A DNA stretch of 64,000 nucleotides. Origin: Gracilaria gracilis. Its lineage: Eukaryota > Rhodophyta > Florideophyceae > Gracilariales > Gracilariaceae. Below the pieces are notes generated by a model. It ran no database searches and was not told the origin of the DNA. It was given only the letters and a program-made list of their open reading frames with translations. The stretch spans positions 1 to 64,000 of the forward strand of contig JARGSG010000225.1 of NCBI GenBank assembly GCA_030374805.1, read 5' to 3'. Position numbers and translations under genes: made by a program. Below are positions 1 through 12,338 of the stretch, one piece after another (position 1 is the first letter of the stretch; every line of letters starts with the position of its first letter).

Positions 1-306
1 GGCGGAAGTCTAGTGGTCGTCGGCACAGCTTCAGTAGCCGGCATCCCTTCGTTCCGGGACCGTGAACGGGTGCGGATCCGTGACGGAAGTGGCGGATCCG
101 ATCTTCCAGTCTGACTGCGTGTCTTCCGACGATCTGACAGCGTCATGACAAGAACAACCGTACAACGGGATAATCGACAGCCAATTGGCCGGGACTCCCA
201 ATGACCTTCCAAATGGAGACAAGGGCAAAAGACCTAACCTCGCCACGAGTGAATTCGCGAGTGAATCTTCCGACAAAACTAGTCGTTTCTAGGTCTGGAG
301 ACCACT
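1..306 (-). mobile_element. 5' internal leader of a truncated outer LTR retrotransposon
   Basis: This stretch lies directly inside the LTR that ends at 307 when read on the minus strand. Its first bases hold a primer binding site (287-304) like those of the two complete gypsy elements in this window. The element reads leftward, so its gag and pol lie outside the window. No convincing coding sequence is seen here; an 81-codon open frame on the minus strand has no recognisable gag feature. It is most likely the untranslated leader. Confidence 0.7.
287..304 (-). other. tRNA primer binding site of the outer retrotransposon
   Basis: The minus strand reads TGGTCTCCAGACCTAGAA two bases after the LTR end CA. 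It begins with TGG, the complement of a tRNA CCA tail, and differs by one base from the sites at 11549-11566 and 35107-35124. The site is itself nearly palindromic (GGTCT-CC-AGACC). Confidence 0.75.
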
Positions 307-923
307 TGTGGAGCAACGCCTTTGGCGGGAAAAGCGCCGGCTCACGAAGACGTTCGGAATCTTCCCCTCGACAGGGCAGCACAGCGAACGGAGCACTCCG
401 GGAAAAACACAGCTAAGCCGGGTGTAAATCCGAGGTCAAACCGTCACGAAAAGCGTTGGAGCGTTAGGCTGATTAATAGTCGGTAGAGATCCACGTGTTC
501 ACACGGTCACGAGATGAGTCCTCGAAAGAGAGTAGCACGGCAGCGACAAGGTGTCCGAAACGGGCCACTGAGAACAGGGCAAAAAGGCAAACCCAAAAAG
601 GGGAGAAAGCAAACCACCAGAGTGGGGAAAAGAGAGAGAGAATAAAGCAAACCCAATACAGGGGCGATTATATGACAATAGGTCGGAACGAGACACACAA
701 ATAGTGGTTATACTCTGAGCGCCACAAGGGTGGGTAACTATACGTAAACAACGCAGTCGTCACTCCACTTGGAGGTGAACAATCCGCGAAGGCGTGATAG
801 TTACAACCAGAAAGCCCTTGCTTGGCGAGGGGCAGTTTACTTGGGGGAGCGGTGCTCAACCCTCTAAGTACTGAGCTCGGCGCACCACTGACAGTGGGTG
901 CGCCGGCGAAATAATCTATAAAA
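307..923 (-). repeat. Outer retrotransposon 5' LTR, inner-side part
   Basis: The sequence starts with TGTGGAGCAACGCC on the plus strand and aligns in inverse orientation with 49295-49902. The rest of the same LTR lies at 12339-12578, so the LTR was cut by insertion of the gypsy element at 924-12338. Rejoined, it is about 850 bp. Its termini are imperfect inverted repeats, TGTGGA..CAACGCC at one end and TGAAG-type at the other. Confidence 0.85.
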
Positions 924-1693
924 TGTAGTGCAACGCCAGAGGCGGAAAGACACCACGAATACGTTCGAGATCTTCCTCCGTAGGAGGGTAGTCAGCAGAC
1001 AGAGCCTCTCTGGCAAGGCACGACGAAGTCGGGTGTAAGCCGAGGCCAAGCCGTCACGACGGGCGTAGAGAGTTGAGCAAGGATCGGTGTTGGCAACACG
1101 TGTGTGAGTGAACGGGCCCTCGAGAGAGGCACGAGTCCACGGAAGTGGGGAAAGAGAAAAGGAATCCGCGAGAGCGGGGGATGGAAAGAAGGAAAAGGAG
1201 GAAAGGGGCAAAAAGGCTGCGGTAAACACCGGAGTTATCCCTGTACAGGGTCGAACGCGACACAAGCGGAAAACACTCCCACGAATGGGTCCTGTTAGGT
1301 GACGCAGGGAGGATACACTACCCGTATGCAACGGAGTCTCTCTCCTTGAAGGAGTTGATGACCGCCGAAGGCGAAGAAGTATAGAGCCAACCCTGGTTTG
1401 GGGATCTTCACTGTGCACGGCAGCGAGGTCGCCGCCGGGCTAAGTAGTGAGCTCGCACCAACACTAATTAAATAAAATAACTAAATTAGGCCCAACGCCC
1501 AGTTGTAATTACCCACGCGCCGTGGCGCCCGTCCCACGTGTACGTGGCCAACCTCCTGGCTCAACCGTGTCCCACGTGTCCTTCCCACTACAGTGGTTGT
1601 TACTATTCATACACCCCCATTTGGAGCACCCGCCCGACAGGTCGGAATATGACTAAGTAGTCAGAAACCTCCATCAGAGGGCGTTGCACTACA
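924..1693 (-). repeat. 3' LTR of element 1
   Basis: The LTR is bounded by perfect 14-bp inverted termini, TGTAGTGCAACGCC and its complement, in TG...CA form. It matches 11570-12338. An open frame of about 180 codons occurs in both LTR copies on the minus strand, but it has no family resemblance and is treated as chance. Confidence 0.95.
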
Positions 1694-1712
1694 TATCCCC
1701 CTCCTTAGGCGG
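1694..1712 (-). promoter_or_regulatory. 3' polypurine tract of element 1
   Basis: Read on the minus strand, CCTAAGGAGGGGGATA abuts the 3' LTR directly. A purine-rich tract in this position primes plus-strand DNA synthesis in LTR elements. Near-identical tracts occur inside the element at about 5033-5047 and 8235-8250. Confidence 0.8.
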
Positions 1713-1734
1713 AAGTATCACCTCACAGAGGGAA

Positions 1735-3578
1735 ATGACGGCGGCAACCATGGAGAATAAAAGCACGCCCTCTCCCGGCTCGCCGGCAACTTCTCGTTCT
1801 CCACCGACGCACACTCCTGCATCCGCAGTGAGCCTTGCCTCAGCATCTCTTCCCGACACCTCGGTCACCAACTACCACGCTCTTCCGACTCCTTTCATCG
1901 ACCTGACCATGAGTGGCTCAGCAACCCCAATCAGGGGGATTCACCGGCTTCCGTTCCGTGTCTTTACCGCAAGGCGGGCAGCAGACTGGTGCGAACCAGG
2001 GGCAACCGTCCGGGACGGTGGCGATCCCTTCCCAAGTTGAGGCGTCAACCGACTCCGGGGCGGGCGGCAATTGGCCGTCCTACGACTCCCTCGTGGGACT
2101 CAACCCGAACAATCGGCAGCAGGCTATGCGCCTCCGGCTTGCGCCGTGGTTCCGTCCGATCTCGGTGTTCGACGACGAGCTGATTTCTCAGTACGTCAAC
2201 GGCCATGAGCGCCTCCCGGGGACCTGCGGGCTATCGTCACCACTTCGTGGGATTGGCGCCGGCGCGTTGCCATACCTGCACACCAAGTTCTCTGCTACGC
2301 GGGCGAGTCCCGAGTTCAGGCTCATGCCGCGCTGGTGCGGATCGGACACCAACGGCAGAGCCGGGCTCCATTCGAGTTCCTCATCCCGCAAGAGATGAGG
2401 TTCGACGTCGAGCAGTACCGCACACGCGGGGAGATGAGCTATTGCGACCGGCTGTCGCCGTTGGAGACATTCGCTTGGCGAGGATTCCCGGTTGTGCGGC
2501 AAGAAGTTTGTGCTGGCAACGACCGATCATTCGGGCCAAATTCCGCTATCTCGCGCGTCGTTACCGGTCCTCCTTCCTTCAGGAATTCACCCGCTTCGAG
2601 CGTCGCTGCCGTTCCCGTTTCGGGTACTTCGTTCATTATCAAAACGTGGAGGTGGAGCGTATTGCTCCCGCTCACCGACAAGGTCGGTACGTCCCTCTGT
2701 CAGCCTGTTGGGCTCAGCTCGAGGCATGCTGGGGGTGCTACATAGAGCTGCCCCCAGTGTTCACCTATTTAGGGTCATACCTCCTAACAGATCCGCTTAG
2801 CGGGCTTTGGTCGGTTGTAGTCACCGAGTGGGCCGTCCGCGCCGCGGCGTACATCCTCAGTGAGGCTTAGGACCAGTACCGACTGTGGTTCCTTCCTCCG
2901 CGCATGCGGGCCGGTATCCGTCAACTCGACATGACCATCCCCCTTGGGGGTCAAGCTAATGCCGAAGAGGTCCTCGAGTTACTCGACTATATCGACAGTA
3001 TTGACTGGAAAGCGGTTCCGATCGGGCAGAGTGGCCGGCTCACCGGCGGCGGTGGACATGGCCCAGGTCTGGGGCGCAATACCGCCTTGGCGGGGGATTT
3101 CGTGCACTTCGATCCGTGGGAACAACGGGAGATTTCCGCTGATGAAGCGGCCGAACTCCGGAATGCTCTGAGGAAAATCCCAGGCGGTCAACCGATTGGG
3201 TTCGTCGACTCGGACGATTATTACGGCTCTAGCGGGGAGAATGAACCCATGTTGGATAACGCATCCGACGCGGCGGGCGGTGATGACGACGCGATGGTTG
3301 TCGGCACTCCTCCGCAGAATAAAGAACCTGTCCCACAGGAGTCTGAACCCGCAGCTGCGGCGTCGGGGTCAGCTTCGGCTGTTACGACTTCCACGGCGGT
3401 TGCCGGGAGTACTCTCCAGACGGGCGGGAATCCCGGTGCCGTCATCGCGCAGTTCCTCCGAGAGGTGGGTCTCGGCGCCGATACGGCGACCGGCGACCTA
3501 TCCGCGATGCGGGAAGCCCTGGCGCAACGCCTCGGTGGTGGCCAGCCTCCGAACGAGGGGATTGGTCATGACCAGTAA
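1735..3578 (+). pseudogene. Antisense accessory gene of element 1, frameshifted
   Basis: This region is coded on the plus strand, opposite to gag and pol, between the 3' LTR and the end of pol. Reading moves through several frames (1735-~1920, ~1913-2230, ~2335-2500, ~2510-2870, 2880-3578), so it is broken by indels. The pieces together match the intact antisense protein at 42802-45105. Shared blocks include a Trp..Gly-Asn/Asp-Pro block near 2070, a FHN/YQN-VE block near 2640, a Tyr-x-Gly-Ser-Tyr block near 2770, a hydrophobic Glu-Trp-Ala-Val block near 2830, an LPPR/IPPR block near 2890 and an FDP block near 3105. The N-terminus is rich in Pro, Ser and Thr, and the C-terminus is acidic and Ala-rich. 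AATAAA at 3599-3604 follows the stop. No known family was recognised. Confidence 0.75.
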
Positions 3579-3598
3579 GACTGGGTCCGAATAGTAGC

Positions 3599-3604
3599 AA
3601 TAAA
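3599..3604 (+). promoter_or_regulatory. Candidate poly(A) signal for the antisense gene of element 1
   Basis: AATAAA lies 20 bases after the stop of the antisense gene and before the convergent end of pol near 3886. The position fits a separately transcribed plus-strand unit. This is positional inference only. Confidence 0.4.
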
Positions 3605-3885
3605 AACCACCTGCTTGTGGGTTCCTTCCGTCTATGACGTGTTCTTGTAGTCACCGGTAGTAAACCGGCTCCTTTACGCGGTGCGCGCGGAAATTCGCAC
3701 CCTTCCGACAGGGAAAACAGTGCTTGCCACGTAATGAACAGCAAGCTGGGTGAAAAACCCCTCAGGTATGTTCGCGAAACATTATGCACGACCATGGTCG
3801 GGGTATCAGCGCATGAGCGGTGATCCCTTCCCGTCGAGGACGTGTAATTCCCATCTTCAGCTCTTCCCGTTTTCACGGTTCCTCC

Positions 3886-6800
3886 TCATCCCACTTGGGC
3901 ACTTCCCAGCGTAGCTGGTGGTGCTGTTCCCGTTCGACGTTGATACTGAACCACCTTCAAACCTGGGAGATGCTCGATCGGCTCGGCGGTGTCCTGAGCC
4001 GGATCATACCCGTACCAACGGAAGTGGTAGCGAAGTATACCCTCCTGATTCCAGAAATGCCCGACAATTCGGTCGACGATGTACTCTTGTAGGTACACCT
4101 GCCAGCCTTGCCAAGTCGTCGTCACAACTGTGCGCTTTTCGCCCTGCGAAGGGGAATATCCCGGGTCGGGTGTCGATACGCTCGTCGCGGTTGACCGGGT
4201 GGTCCTCCGCGGAGGCGGGTCTCCCGGTGTGTTTACCGCAAGTCTACGTGCTTCGGGGCGAACCGCAAGTCTGCGTGATTCAACCCGTACTGACAGTGGT
4301 TCCGACGAGCTCGTCGCGGCTTTCGCGCGTTGCGCTGCGAGTGGTGCAGCGCCACGCGCGCCCTCCGTGCTTGCACGTGACTTCACTGACCTGTGGCCAT
4401 GGGGCGCCGTGGTGCGATCCGCCTCCCTGGACAGGGTGTCCTTTCCGGCGCGTGCCAAGTGGCCGCGCCGTGGCGGTTCGTTCCGAACGGCTACTTCCGG
4501 TGGCTCTAAGCTTCTCATGGGACTTCCAGCAGTGCTGGGTGCAGCGCGAGGCGCACCCATTACGTGGGGGAATTTTCGCCTCGAATGGCGTGTCCTCGTC
4601 GTCCATGACGCGAACATCATCCCGGGTGACCGGTTTCCGTCTGGCAACGATGCCAGGATCTTCCGAGACACTCGGAGCTTCCGCAACCGTGGGTGCCCTT
4701 ACGGTGTCGTCCTCCCTTTGTACAGGGGTTGCCGTCCCGCGTCCAGCGGTGGGTTTCAGCGCCGCGTCCGCCGTTGCGGTGGGCGCGTGTGACCGATTGT
4801 TCGGAGCCGTCCCCAGTGGGGTTGGTTCCTTACAACCCAGCTGAGCTGGTACCAGGACACGGTCACGGCTCGTCTTGGGCAAGGATGTGGTTGTTCTTTC
4901 CGCTTCAGCGTGTAGCTCCTCCGCCTGCAGCGGCGTGTCTGACGGGATTTCCGGTGTGGAAGCAGCCTGCAGTGTACCACGGATGTCTTCTTCCCGTTGC
5001 GACGGCGGATTACCTTCAGCAGAAGTGTCCTCCTCCCCCTCCTTAGGCGGAGCGGCGGGAGATGGGGTAGAGCGTTCCGCTACGCGGGTAGAGTCCCCGC
5101 GAGCAGGCTGAGCAGAGGAATGGTCATTCTGGCCAGCAACGTTTTCCGATATCATCGGTGTATCCGAGTTCATCGGTAGGTCTGACAATCCCCGGTTCGG
5201 GTGTGGTAGAATCAGCGGGCGATTCAGCACGATTGTTTCGGGGGTTGTTGATTCCGTAGACACGGGACTGGCAGGTGCCAGAACGACCTCAGACGAGGGT
5301 GGTGGGGCCAGGACCACTCGATCGCGGGAGATCCGCTCCTGTGCGTCCTTGATTTCCAGCACCACTGTGTCCTCCGCGACGGAGATTACCTTGAATGGTC
5401 CATCCGCCACGGGCGAAAGCTTATGGCGTTTCTCTTTATCAGGGTTATAGTGTTTCTTACGTACGAAGACGTAGGTACCCGTCTTAACCGGCGGTGTGTT
5501 ACTTCCTCGCAGGCGAGCATCGAAATCACGCTTGTAAGCGGCTTGAGCCCTCTCCATGGATTGGCGAGTGGCGGGTACCAACTTGGATAGCCATTGCTTC
5601 CATTTCTGGCGGTAGTCACCCACAGAGGGGAAATTACCCAGCGTAGGCTGTGCTTCCAACACCACCGACGGGGGGGTACGGGAGAGTACTAACTCGAACG
5701 GTGAAACACGGGTAATTCTATGTACCTGCGTGTTGTACGCGAACGTCAGCGCGTCAGTGTACAGGTCCTATGTCTTTGGGTGATCGGCCACGTAAGGACG
5801 GAGAGATGCTAGCATCGTCCGGTTGAACCGTTCGACTTGACCATTACACTGAGGGTGGTAGGTTGTAGTGAACAGGTTCTTTACATCCAGGATGCGACAT
5901 ACATCCTGGAAAAACCGCGATGCGAACTGTTTCCCGTTATCGGAGAGTACCTGAACCGGCGGACCGTAGACAAAAATCCAGTGCTTCACGAAGGCCTGGG
6001 CTACCGTAAAAGCGGTGATCCTCTTCAGAGGGACAGTCCGAACCAGTTTCGAGAAAAGATCCGTTATTACGAGCAAGAAATTGTGGCCTCTCCTGGTCGT
6101 CAGGAGGGGTCCAAGTATATCGATTGCGAGAAACTCGAGGGGCGCCCTTGCGGGGAATAGCCTCATCTTCTTTGAGTTCTTCGGGAGCTTCACCCGGTTT
6201 TTCGCACATTCCGTGCAGAGCCGCACTGTTGCGTAGCAATCGACCGCCGTGGCAGGCCAGTAGAAGTCCCTTCTCAGGGTTCGGTATAACTTCCTTCCAC
6301 CTGCGTGGCCGCCCAGCTTCGCGTAATGCGATAGTTGGAGGACCCGCGTTTGCAGCGTGTGAAAGACCACCACTTGTGGGTTGGACTCGACCATTCTTAT
6401 GAGATAGCCGATGTCTTTGACCTCAAACGGGAGGACCGCACCACCTTTTAAACGGGCACAAATGTTCACGCAGAACGGGTCGCCATGCTGTTCTCGGACC
6501 ATTTCCTCCGGTGTTACTGGGACGAAATTTCCCGGTAGGGGCTTGTGAGCCCCATCCTCGTTTGCCACGAGTAGTTGGTCCAATCCATCGTCGAATTCCC
6601 AGTCTTCTGGCCAAATGTCGAGTTCACTTTCCGGATCTTCCGTGTCCATCTCGTCAGCGACGAAACAAGGGATCTCATCGCCTCCCGAGGAGAGGGCTTC
6701 CCCATTCGTGGGTAATCTCAACAGTGCGTCGGCCTGTGTGTTCAGCGCTCTCTTCTTATACACGATTTGAAAGTCGAATTCCGCTAGGCGGAGCCTCCAT

Positions 6801-9172
6801 CGCATGAGGCGTCCCGAAGGGTCGGAGATGTTCATTAACCACCTCAGAGAGGAATGGTCCGTGTACACGGTGAAGTGCACACCCATAAGATAGGGGCGAA
6901 GAGTTGCCAGAGCCCACACAACGGCGAGGCATTCTTTCTCCGAAACGGAGTAATTCCGTTCATGAACATTGAGCGAACGCGACCAGTAACCAATGGGCTT
7001 ACGTTCCCCTTCGGGGGTGGTTTGGAAAAGAGCGCAACCCACTTGGTAGTCGCTCGAATCCGTGTCCACGGAGTACGGTAGTCCGGGTTTTGGCAACGAT
7101 AGAATCGGAGCAGATGTGACAGCTTCCTTCAAGGAGTTAAACGCCTTTGTCTCGACAGGCGTGAAGGGTACCAGTTTCGGTGGCTGGCCTTTTCGCAGTA
7201 GTGCGTTGAGGGGTCCCGCGATATCCGAGAAATTCGGGACGAACCGTCGGTAGACGTTGACCAATCCCAAGAAGGAGCGCAATTCCGTTTGGGTTCGCGG
7301 TTTCTTCGCCTTGGCAAGGGACTTCACTCGAGCTTCCTCGATCGACAACCGTCCTGGGCGGATAACGTGACCCAGGTACTTCACGGTGTCTGTGAAGAAT
7401 TCACACTTCCTCAGCTTGAGGGAAATTTCTGCGTCACGCAGTGTGGTCATTACCTCCCTTACGTGGGTGAGATGATCGTCCAGATTACTGGAGAAGACAA
7501 TTATGTCATCTAGGTAAACTAGACACGTCCGCCACTTAAAGCGGTTCAACAGGATGTCGATAGCACGCTGAAATTTAGCGGGGGCGTTGGTGAGACCAAA
7601 CGGCATACGCTTGAAGCGGAAAGACCCAGAGTGACATACAAACGCGGTCTAATCGCGGTCTTCCTCCCTCACGGGGACTTGCCAATATCCCCAATTGGCG
7701 CCCAATGCCGTGCATACGGTTGCGTTTCCGAGCAAATCGATGCACTCGTCCATGCGCGGGATTGGGTACGTGTCCCTGATCGTCACGGCATTGAGCCGGC
7801 GCTAGTGGTCACAGAACCTCCAGGTTCCGTCGGCCTTGATTGCCAGTACTACTGTGGACGCCCAGGGTGACTGAGTGGGCTCAATCACGCCTGCGCGGAG
7901 CATCTTGTCCATTTGGAACTGCTCCTCTTCCCGAGCCTTCGGTCCTGCCCAGTAAGGGGGTTGCGAAACGGTTCGCGCGTCCGGTAGCAAATCAATCCGG
8001 TGTTCCGTTGTATTTATCTCACAAAGAGATCCATCCCACATTGGGGTAAATTCCCGTAACATATCTCTCAGACGTTCACGGTGTGGTTCCGGCACGTGGC
8101 CGAGATCGAGCTCCTCAAGAGCCTTCACGGGATGAATCCAGTCATAGTTCGTTGGGCCATGTTCCGTACCTGGCGCGGCTTCCGAGTCACTCGGCTATTT
8201 ATCCGTTGAAACCGGAGTTGTGACGGGAGTATCCTCCCCCTCCTTAGACGGAATGTAGGGGTGTCCCGGATTGTCGCCCTCTTTTGAGGAAACCAAACCC
8301 AGGACATCGGCAGCCGTCATTCGTGTAGGGAGCATCGCGAGTGGGTGCGGTGTGACCGATCCAATGACTAGGTTCTTTACCAGATACTGGGGGATGTTGC
8401 CAAGATTGGCAACAAGTATCCGGAAAGGAGCCTTCGGTGACACCTGTGCAACACCGTTCGCCACTGCGAGGTGATTCTTCTCGTACAACGAGGAAATGGG
8501 TTGAATAACCCGAAGGCCGTGTTGACGGGAATGGACCTGCACCATTACTTGGGATTCTGGTGGAATGCATACCGACGCTGCGACGCGGAGTTTTGTGGAC
8601 TCACGAGTCGCCGTTGGTGGTTCCTGCGCAGCAGGTAGTGGAACTTGTTTCCTCGATGCAAGCTTCAGCGGCCGACGAACTATCGGGACCGACGAACCGT
8701 CTTCGAATTCCACACGCCTGAGGCGGGGTCTGATTGCGTCGACAAATCTGTCGCAGTAATCACATCCCAAAATAACTGGGGCAGCCAATGACCGACATAC
8801 CACAAAGTCGAGCTTGACCACGGAGGTCCCCAAACGCACGACTAAGTCGATTGTTTCCACCGTTTTTAACGGGTTGTTATTCGCGTCGGCGACTTCGGGC
8901 GTCGCTTTGCGGCGAATACGTGTCCGCACCAGCGGTGGCAGGAGGGACTCCACGATAAAGTTCGGCCCTGCACCGGTGTCTAATACCGTGAGTGTGCGCA
9001 CCATAAACTGGGTACTGAGGCCAAGGTCGGCGTAAACTTTATAGTTACGCTTGGACATCACGAGGACTCTATCCGGGAACCGATTTTTCTTTACCCGTAT
9101 CCACGGTCGACGAAGAACACCCAAGTGTTCCGAGTCCGCGTCAGCGGTGTCTTTCCTCGAAAGGATCTTCAC
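3886..9172 (-). pseudogene. pol: Pol polyprotein of element 1 (PR-RT-RNaseH-IN-chromodomain), decayed
   Basis: One minus-strand frame runs from 9172 to 4280. It holds an aspartic protease (LDTGAGPNF near 8980), reverse transcriptase (7600-8130, MPFGL and YLDD), RNase H (DTDSSD, TDHSSLRW), a zinc-binding HHCC region, an integrase core (AIDILGP, SDNGKQF, VERFN) and an integrase C-terminal segment. In-frame TAG codons interrupt it at 8195-8197, 7802-7804, 7649-7651 and 5768-5770. The first catalytic Asp of reverse transcriptase is Gly at about 7700-7702, where element 2 keeps LDAN. Near 4280-4400 the frame shifts, and a chromodomain-like tail (VGH...YHFRWYGY) follows to 3886. The chromodomain places it among chromoviruses. 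The gene is not functional as read. Confidence 0.9.
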
Positions 9173-11326
9173 CGGGGAGCGAGGCGGCGTCGCCTCGGAC
9201 GTCGGTAGCCTCCGCTCTGAGGACGTCTCTCCCGAATGGGAGACTCCCTCGTTTAGTTTCCTTGGGCTTCCGCCTGCGGCGGCTGCTCAGGTTCCTCGAC
9301 CACGAGTGCTTGGCACGTTGGCCTCGGAGTCCCGCAACAGCGGTGTTTGGATCGTCTACGACGCGGTGTCCCGGTGCTACCGGATGAGCCGGCTGTGCCG
9401 CAGCACGCTGGTAGGTCGGCGCTGTCGGTATGACGTGGGCGAAGTCCGTCTTGGCCCGGAGATACGACGTCATTGGGACGGATCGCTTCTCCTCTGGAGT
9501 GAGGGCCTCATAGTTCACCGTCACCTTGCCCACGTCTCTCAGGGAGAGAAGGCATTGCGGTGACGTGTGCCCATGGGAAAAGCAGAGATGGCATATCAAC
9601 GCTATTAATGCTTGCCTACCCTGTCGAAGGGTCCCACTCCGGTTATCCGTGAAACGTCCCGCTGGGCGGCTGTCCTGCCATCCTGGTCGTTGGAAGCGGG
9701 TTCCTCCGTTCGAGTACGGGATGTAAGGCCCGCGAACTCGGGTGGCATCGGCATAAAGCACGGTGCCGTCCTGAGCGGTCTCGAAGGAGGCGTCCGTCGT
9801 CGACGGGAGGCCCGTTGTCGGAACGGAGTCGATATCGCCGTGGGCGAGCTGGACGTTATCGTACTCCTTCGGGGGTACTTCATCCGCGACGAGCGACAGA
9901 GATGGGGATTTCGTTTCCATCAACAACGCCTTGGCGGACTTAGACCGAGTACTCGGAGCTCTGGCGCGGAGGGAGTGACCTTGGGCTCTCGCATACTGGA
10001 TGAGCTCCAGGTAGGTGATCTTCCTCCTGTCCTCGCGATAGCGGGCGACCAAAGTCCGGATAGATAGGTCGAGTCCGTCGATGAACATCGTACAACGCTC
10101 TGTAGCGGGGTAGAAATTACCACAACGGTGGAAAGCCTTGTTCAGGCGTACCGGAAAAATCGGTTTCCGTCTCGCCTGAGCGTTGACGTGTGTCTCGCAA
10201 AGCGAGTATCGCCGACTGAATGGCACCATTTGTGACGTACGACCGTAACAGATATTGCACTGCTTCGGGCCAGCAAGTAACTCCTCCTTCGGAGGCCCGC
10301 GAAGAACCTCTTACAGAGCGATACTGGTCCTCGGCCACACCACGTAAGAAATACGGTAAGGCAATGTAGGCCTGTCCCTCATTCATCCCGAGTATATCGG
10401 CTTCCGCGACGAAGCGAGTGAGAAAATCTAGCACCAAGATTGGGTCTTCTCCAGTAAACAACTGGTTTCGAAGCGAGAGCTGCATCCGTTTGATGCAGTT
10501 CTTCACCTTGCCTGTACCACGGGGTGTTCGATCCAAAGAGGAGTCTTCCAAACGGTAATACCGGCATGACAACAGCTTCTCGTAGAGAAGGTTGGTGGGC
10601 TTCAGGACTTTCAAGCCTGCGTGCTTCCGTCCTTTTGTACGAGCACGAACCGCACCTTGCGTGACTGCAGACCGCTTAGAGCGTGACGCCCGTATAGCAC
10701 GGTCTTCGTCAGACGACGAGTCTGACGAGTCAGCCTTGTCAGAATTGTTCGGGTCCGCATCCGACGAAGTAGACGAGTCTGAACCCTGATCGTCCTGTTG
10801 GCCCTTCCGCCTGCGGCGGTTCTTCTCGCGTGCCGAGTTCTTGGCCCTGTGCGACACAGCGACCGGCTCCGCCGGAGTGGCAGCATCCATAGGAATGGTT
10901 TGCTCCAGCATCTCCAGGCGGCCTCTTACACGATCAAATCAACCCGCCACCTTCTACGAAGGTGGCGGGTTGACCAAAGCACTCCAACATTTTGTTGACG
11001 TCGGACCGTAACGTACGAAGATCATCAGAAATACCCGTTGCAGGGGAGTCTTCCGCCTGTTGGCGTAGAATGTTGACCACCCCTACAAGGGAGTTGTGAG
11101 CAGTGCGCAGCTGACGCAACTGCTCTTCCAGAGCTGTACTCTGGGGGATGTTGTCCTTCTCCCGATGGGAGTGAACCACCGCGGCCGCGGGTGTAGCCGT
11201 AGCAGACGGGGCTGCAGCAGCAACGGCCGGGGCCGGACCTGCACCATCAGTAGGGGAAAGCAACGGGGCAAAAGGAAGTGTCCTGTGTGCCGGTTGTTGG
11301 CCCGACGTCTTAGACGGATTATTCAC
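9141..11326 (-). pseudogene. gag: Gag of element 1, frameshifted
   Basis: Three minus-strand frames follow each other: 11326-10934, 10911-10117 and 10229-9141. The middle one has a capsid-like segment beginning FTGEDPI, which aligns with FTGDDPI of element 2, preceded by an Arg/Ser/Asp-rich low-complexity stretch. The last one has a CCHC zinc knuckle, CHLCFSHGHTSPQC (CX2CX4HX4C), near 9580. It overlaps the start of the pol frame by about 30 bases. At least two indels separate the pieces, one near 10150-10200. Confidence 0.85.
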
Positions 11327-11548
11327 ACCAAGGGTGGAGCCAGCACGCCTGGGGATGCGTGAGACGAACCGATCATCCCCAGCGACACCACCACTGTGGG
11401 AACGACTGCGAGTAACCGCAGCTTTCGTCTCAGACGGTTTTCGAGATATGATTTCTCAACCAACCGTCCAACGGGAAACTTCCAGAAGTAGAAACGAAAC
11501 CTCAAAGAGGGAAAACACACACGAGTACGTGTTAAACCAAATACCCGA

Positions 11549-11566
11549 TTCTAGGTCGGGAGACCA
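11549..11566 (-). other. tRNA primer binding site of element 1
   Basis: The minus strand reads TGGTCTCCCGACCTAGAA, three bases inside the 5' LTR. It is identical to the site of element 2. The implied tRNA 3' end is TTCTAGGTCGGGAGACCA; I could not assign the tRNA. Confidence 0.85.
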
Positions 11567-11569
11567 CTT

Positions 11570-12338
11570 TGTAGTGCAACGCCAGAGGCGGAAAGACACC
11601 ACGAAGACGTCCGAGATTTTCCTCCGTAGGAGGGTAGTCAGCAGACAGAGCCTCTCTGGCAAGGCACGACGAAGTCGGGTGTAAGCCGAGGCCAAGCCGT
11701 CACGACGGGCGTAGAGAGTTGAGCAAGGATCGGTGTTGGCAACACGTGTGTGAGTGAACGGGCCCTCGAGAGAGGCACGAGTCCACGGAAGTGGGGAAAG
11801 AGAAAAGGAATCCGCGAGAGCGGGGGATGGAAAGAAGGAAAAGGAGGAAAGGGGCAAAAAGGCTGCGGTAAACACCGGAGTTATCCCTGTACAGGGTCGA
11901 ACGCGACACAAGCGGAAAACACTCCCACGAATGGGTCCTGTTAGGTGACGCAGGGAGGATACACTACCCGTATGCAACGGAGTCTCTCTCCTTGAAGGAG
12001 TTGATGACCGCCGAAGGCGAAGAAGTATAGAGCCAACCCTGGTTTGGGGATCTTTACTGTGCACGGCGGCGAGGTCGCCGCCGGGCTAAGTAGTGAGCTC
12101 GCACCAACACTAATTAAATAAACTAACTAAATTAGGCCCACGCCCAGTGGTAATTACCCACGCGCCGTGGCGCCCGTCCCACATGTACGTGGCCAACCTC
12201 CTGGCTCAACCGTGTCCCACGTGTCCTTCCCACTACAGTGGTTGTTACTATTCATATACTCCAACTTGGAGCAACCGCCCGACAGGTCGGAATATGACTA
12301 AGTAGTCGGAAACCTCCATAAGAGGGCGTCGCACTACA
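11570..12338 (-). repeat. 5' LTR of element 1
   Basis: Direct repeat of 924-1693 with the same TG...CA ends, and followed by the duplicated TAAAA. It is the upstream LTR because gag and pol read leftward. Confidence 0.95.

Larger units (their letters stand above)
924..12338 (-). mobile_element. Complete Ty3/gypsy chromovirus-like retrotransposon (element 1)
   Basis: Two direct LTRs of 770 and 769 bp bound this 11.4-kb element, and the 5-bp duplication TAAAA occurs at 919-923 and 12339-12343. The uninterrupted target is preserved in the solo LTR at 49290-49294, where TTTTA occurs once. By hand count the LTRs differ at about 17 of 770 positions, roughly 2%. Minus-strand order is 5' LTR, primer site, gag, protease, reverse transcriptase, RNase H, integrase, chromodomain, polypurine tract, 3' LTR. 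An antisense gene lies between pol and the 3' LTR. Gag has frameshifts and pol has several in-frame stops, so the element is not autonomous. It is unusually long for this family because of the antisense region. Confidence 0.95.

Noticed and set aside
864..1418. 184-codon minus-strand frame in the LTR, repeated as 202 codons at 11456-12064
   Set aside because: It lies within both LTR copies, ends differently in each, and shows no domain. LTR duplication explains its recurrence.
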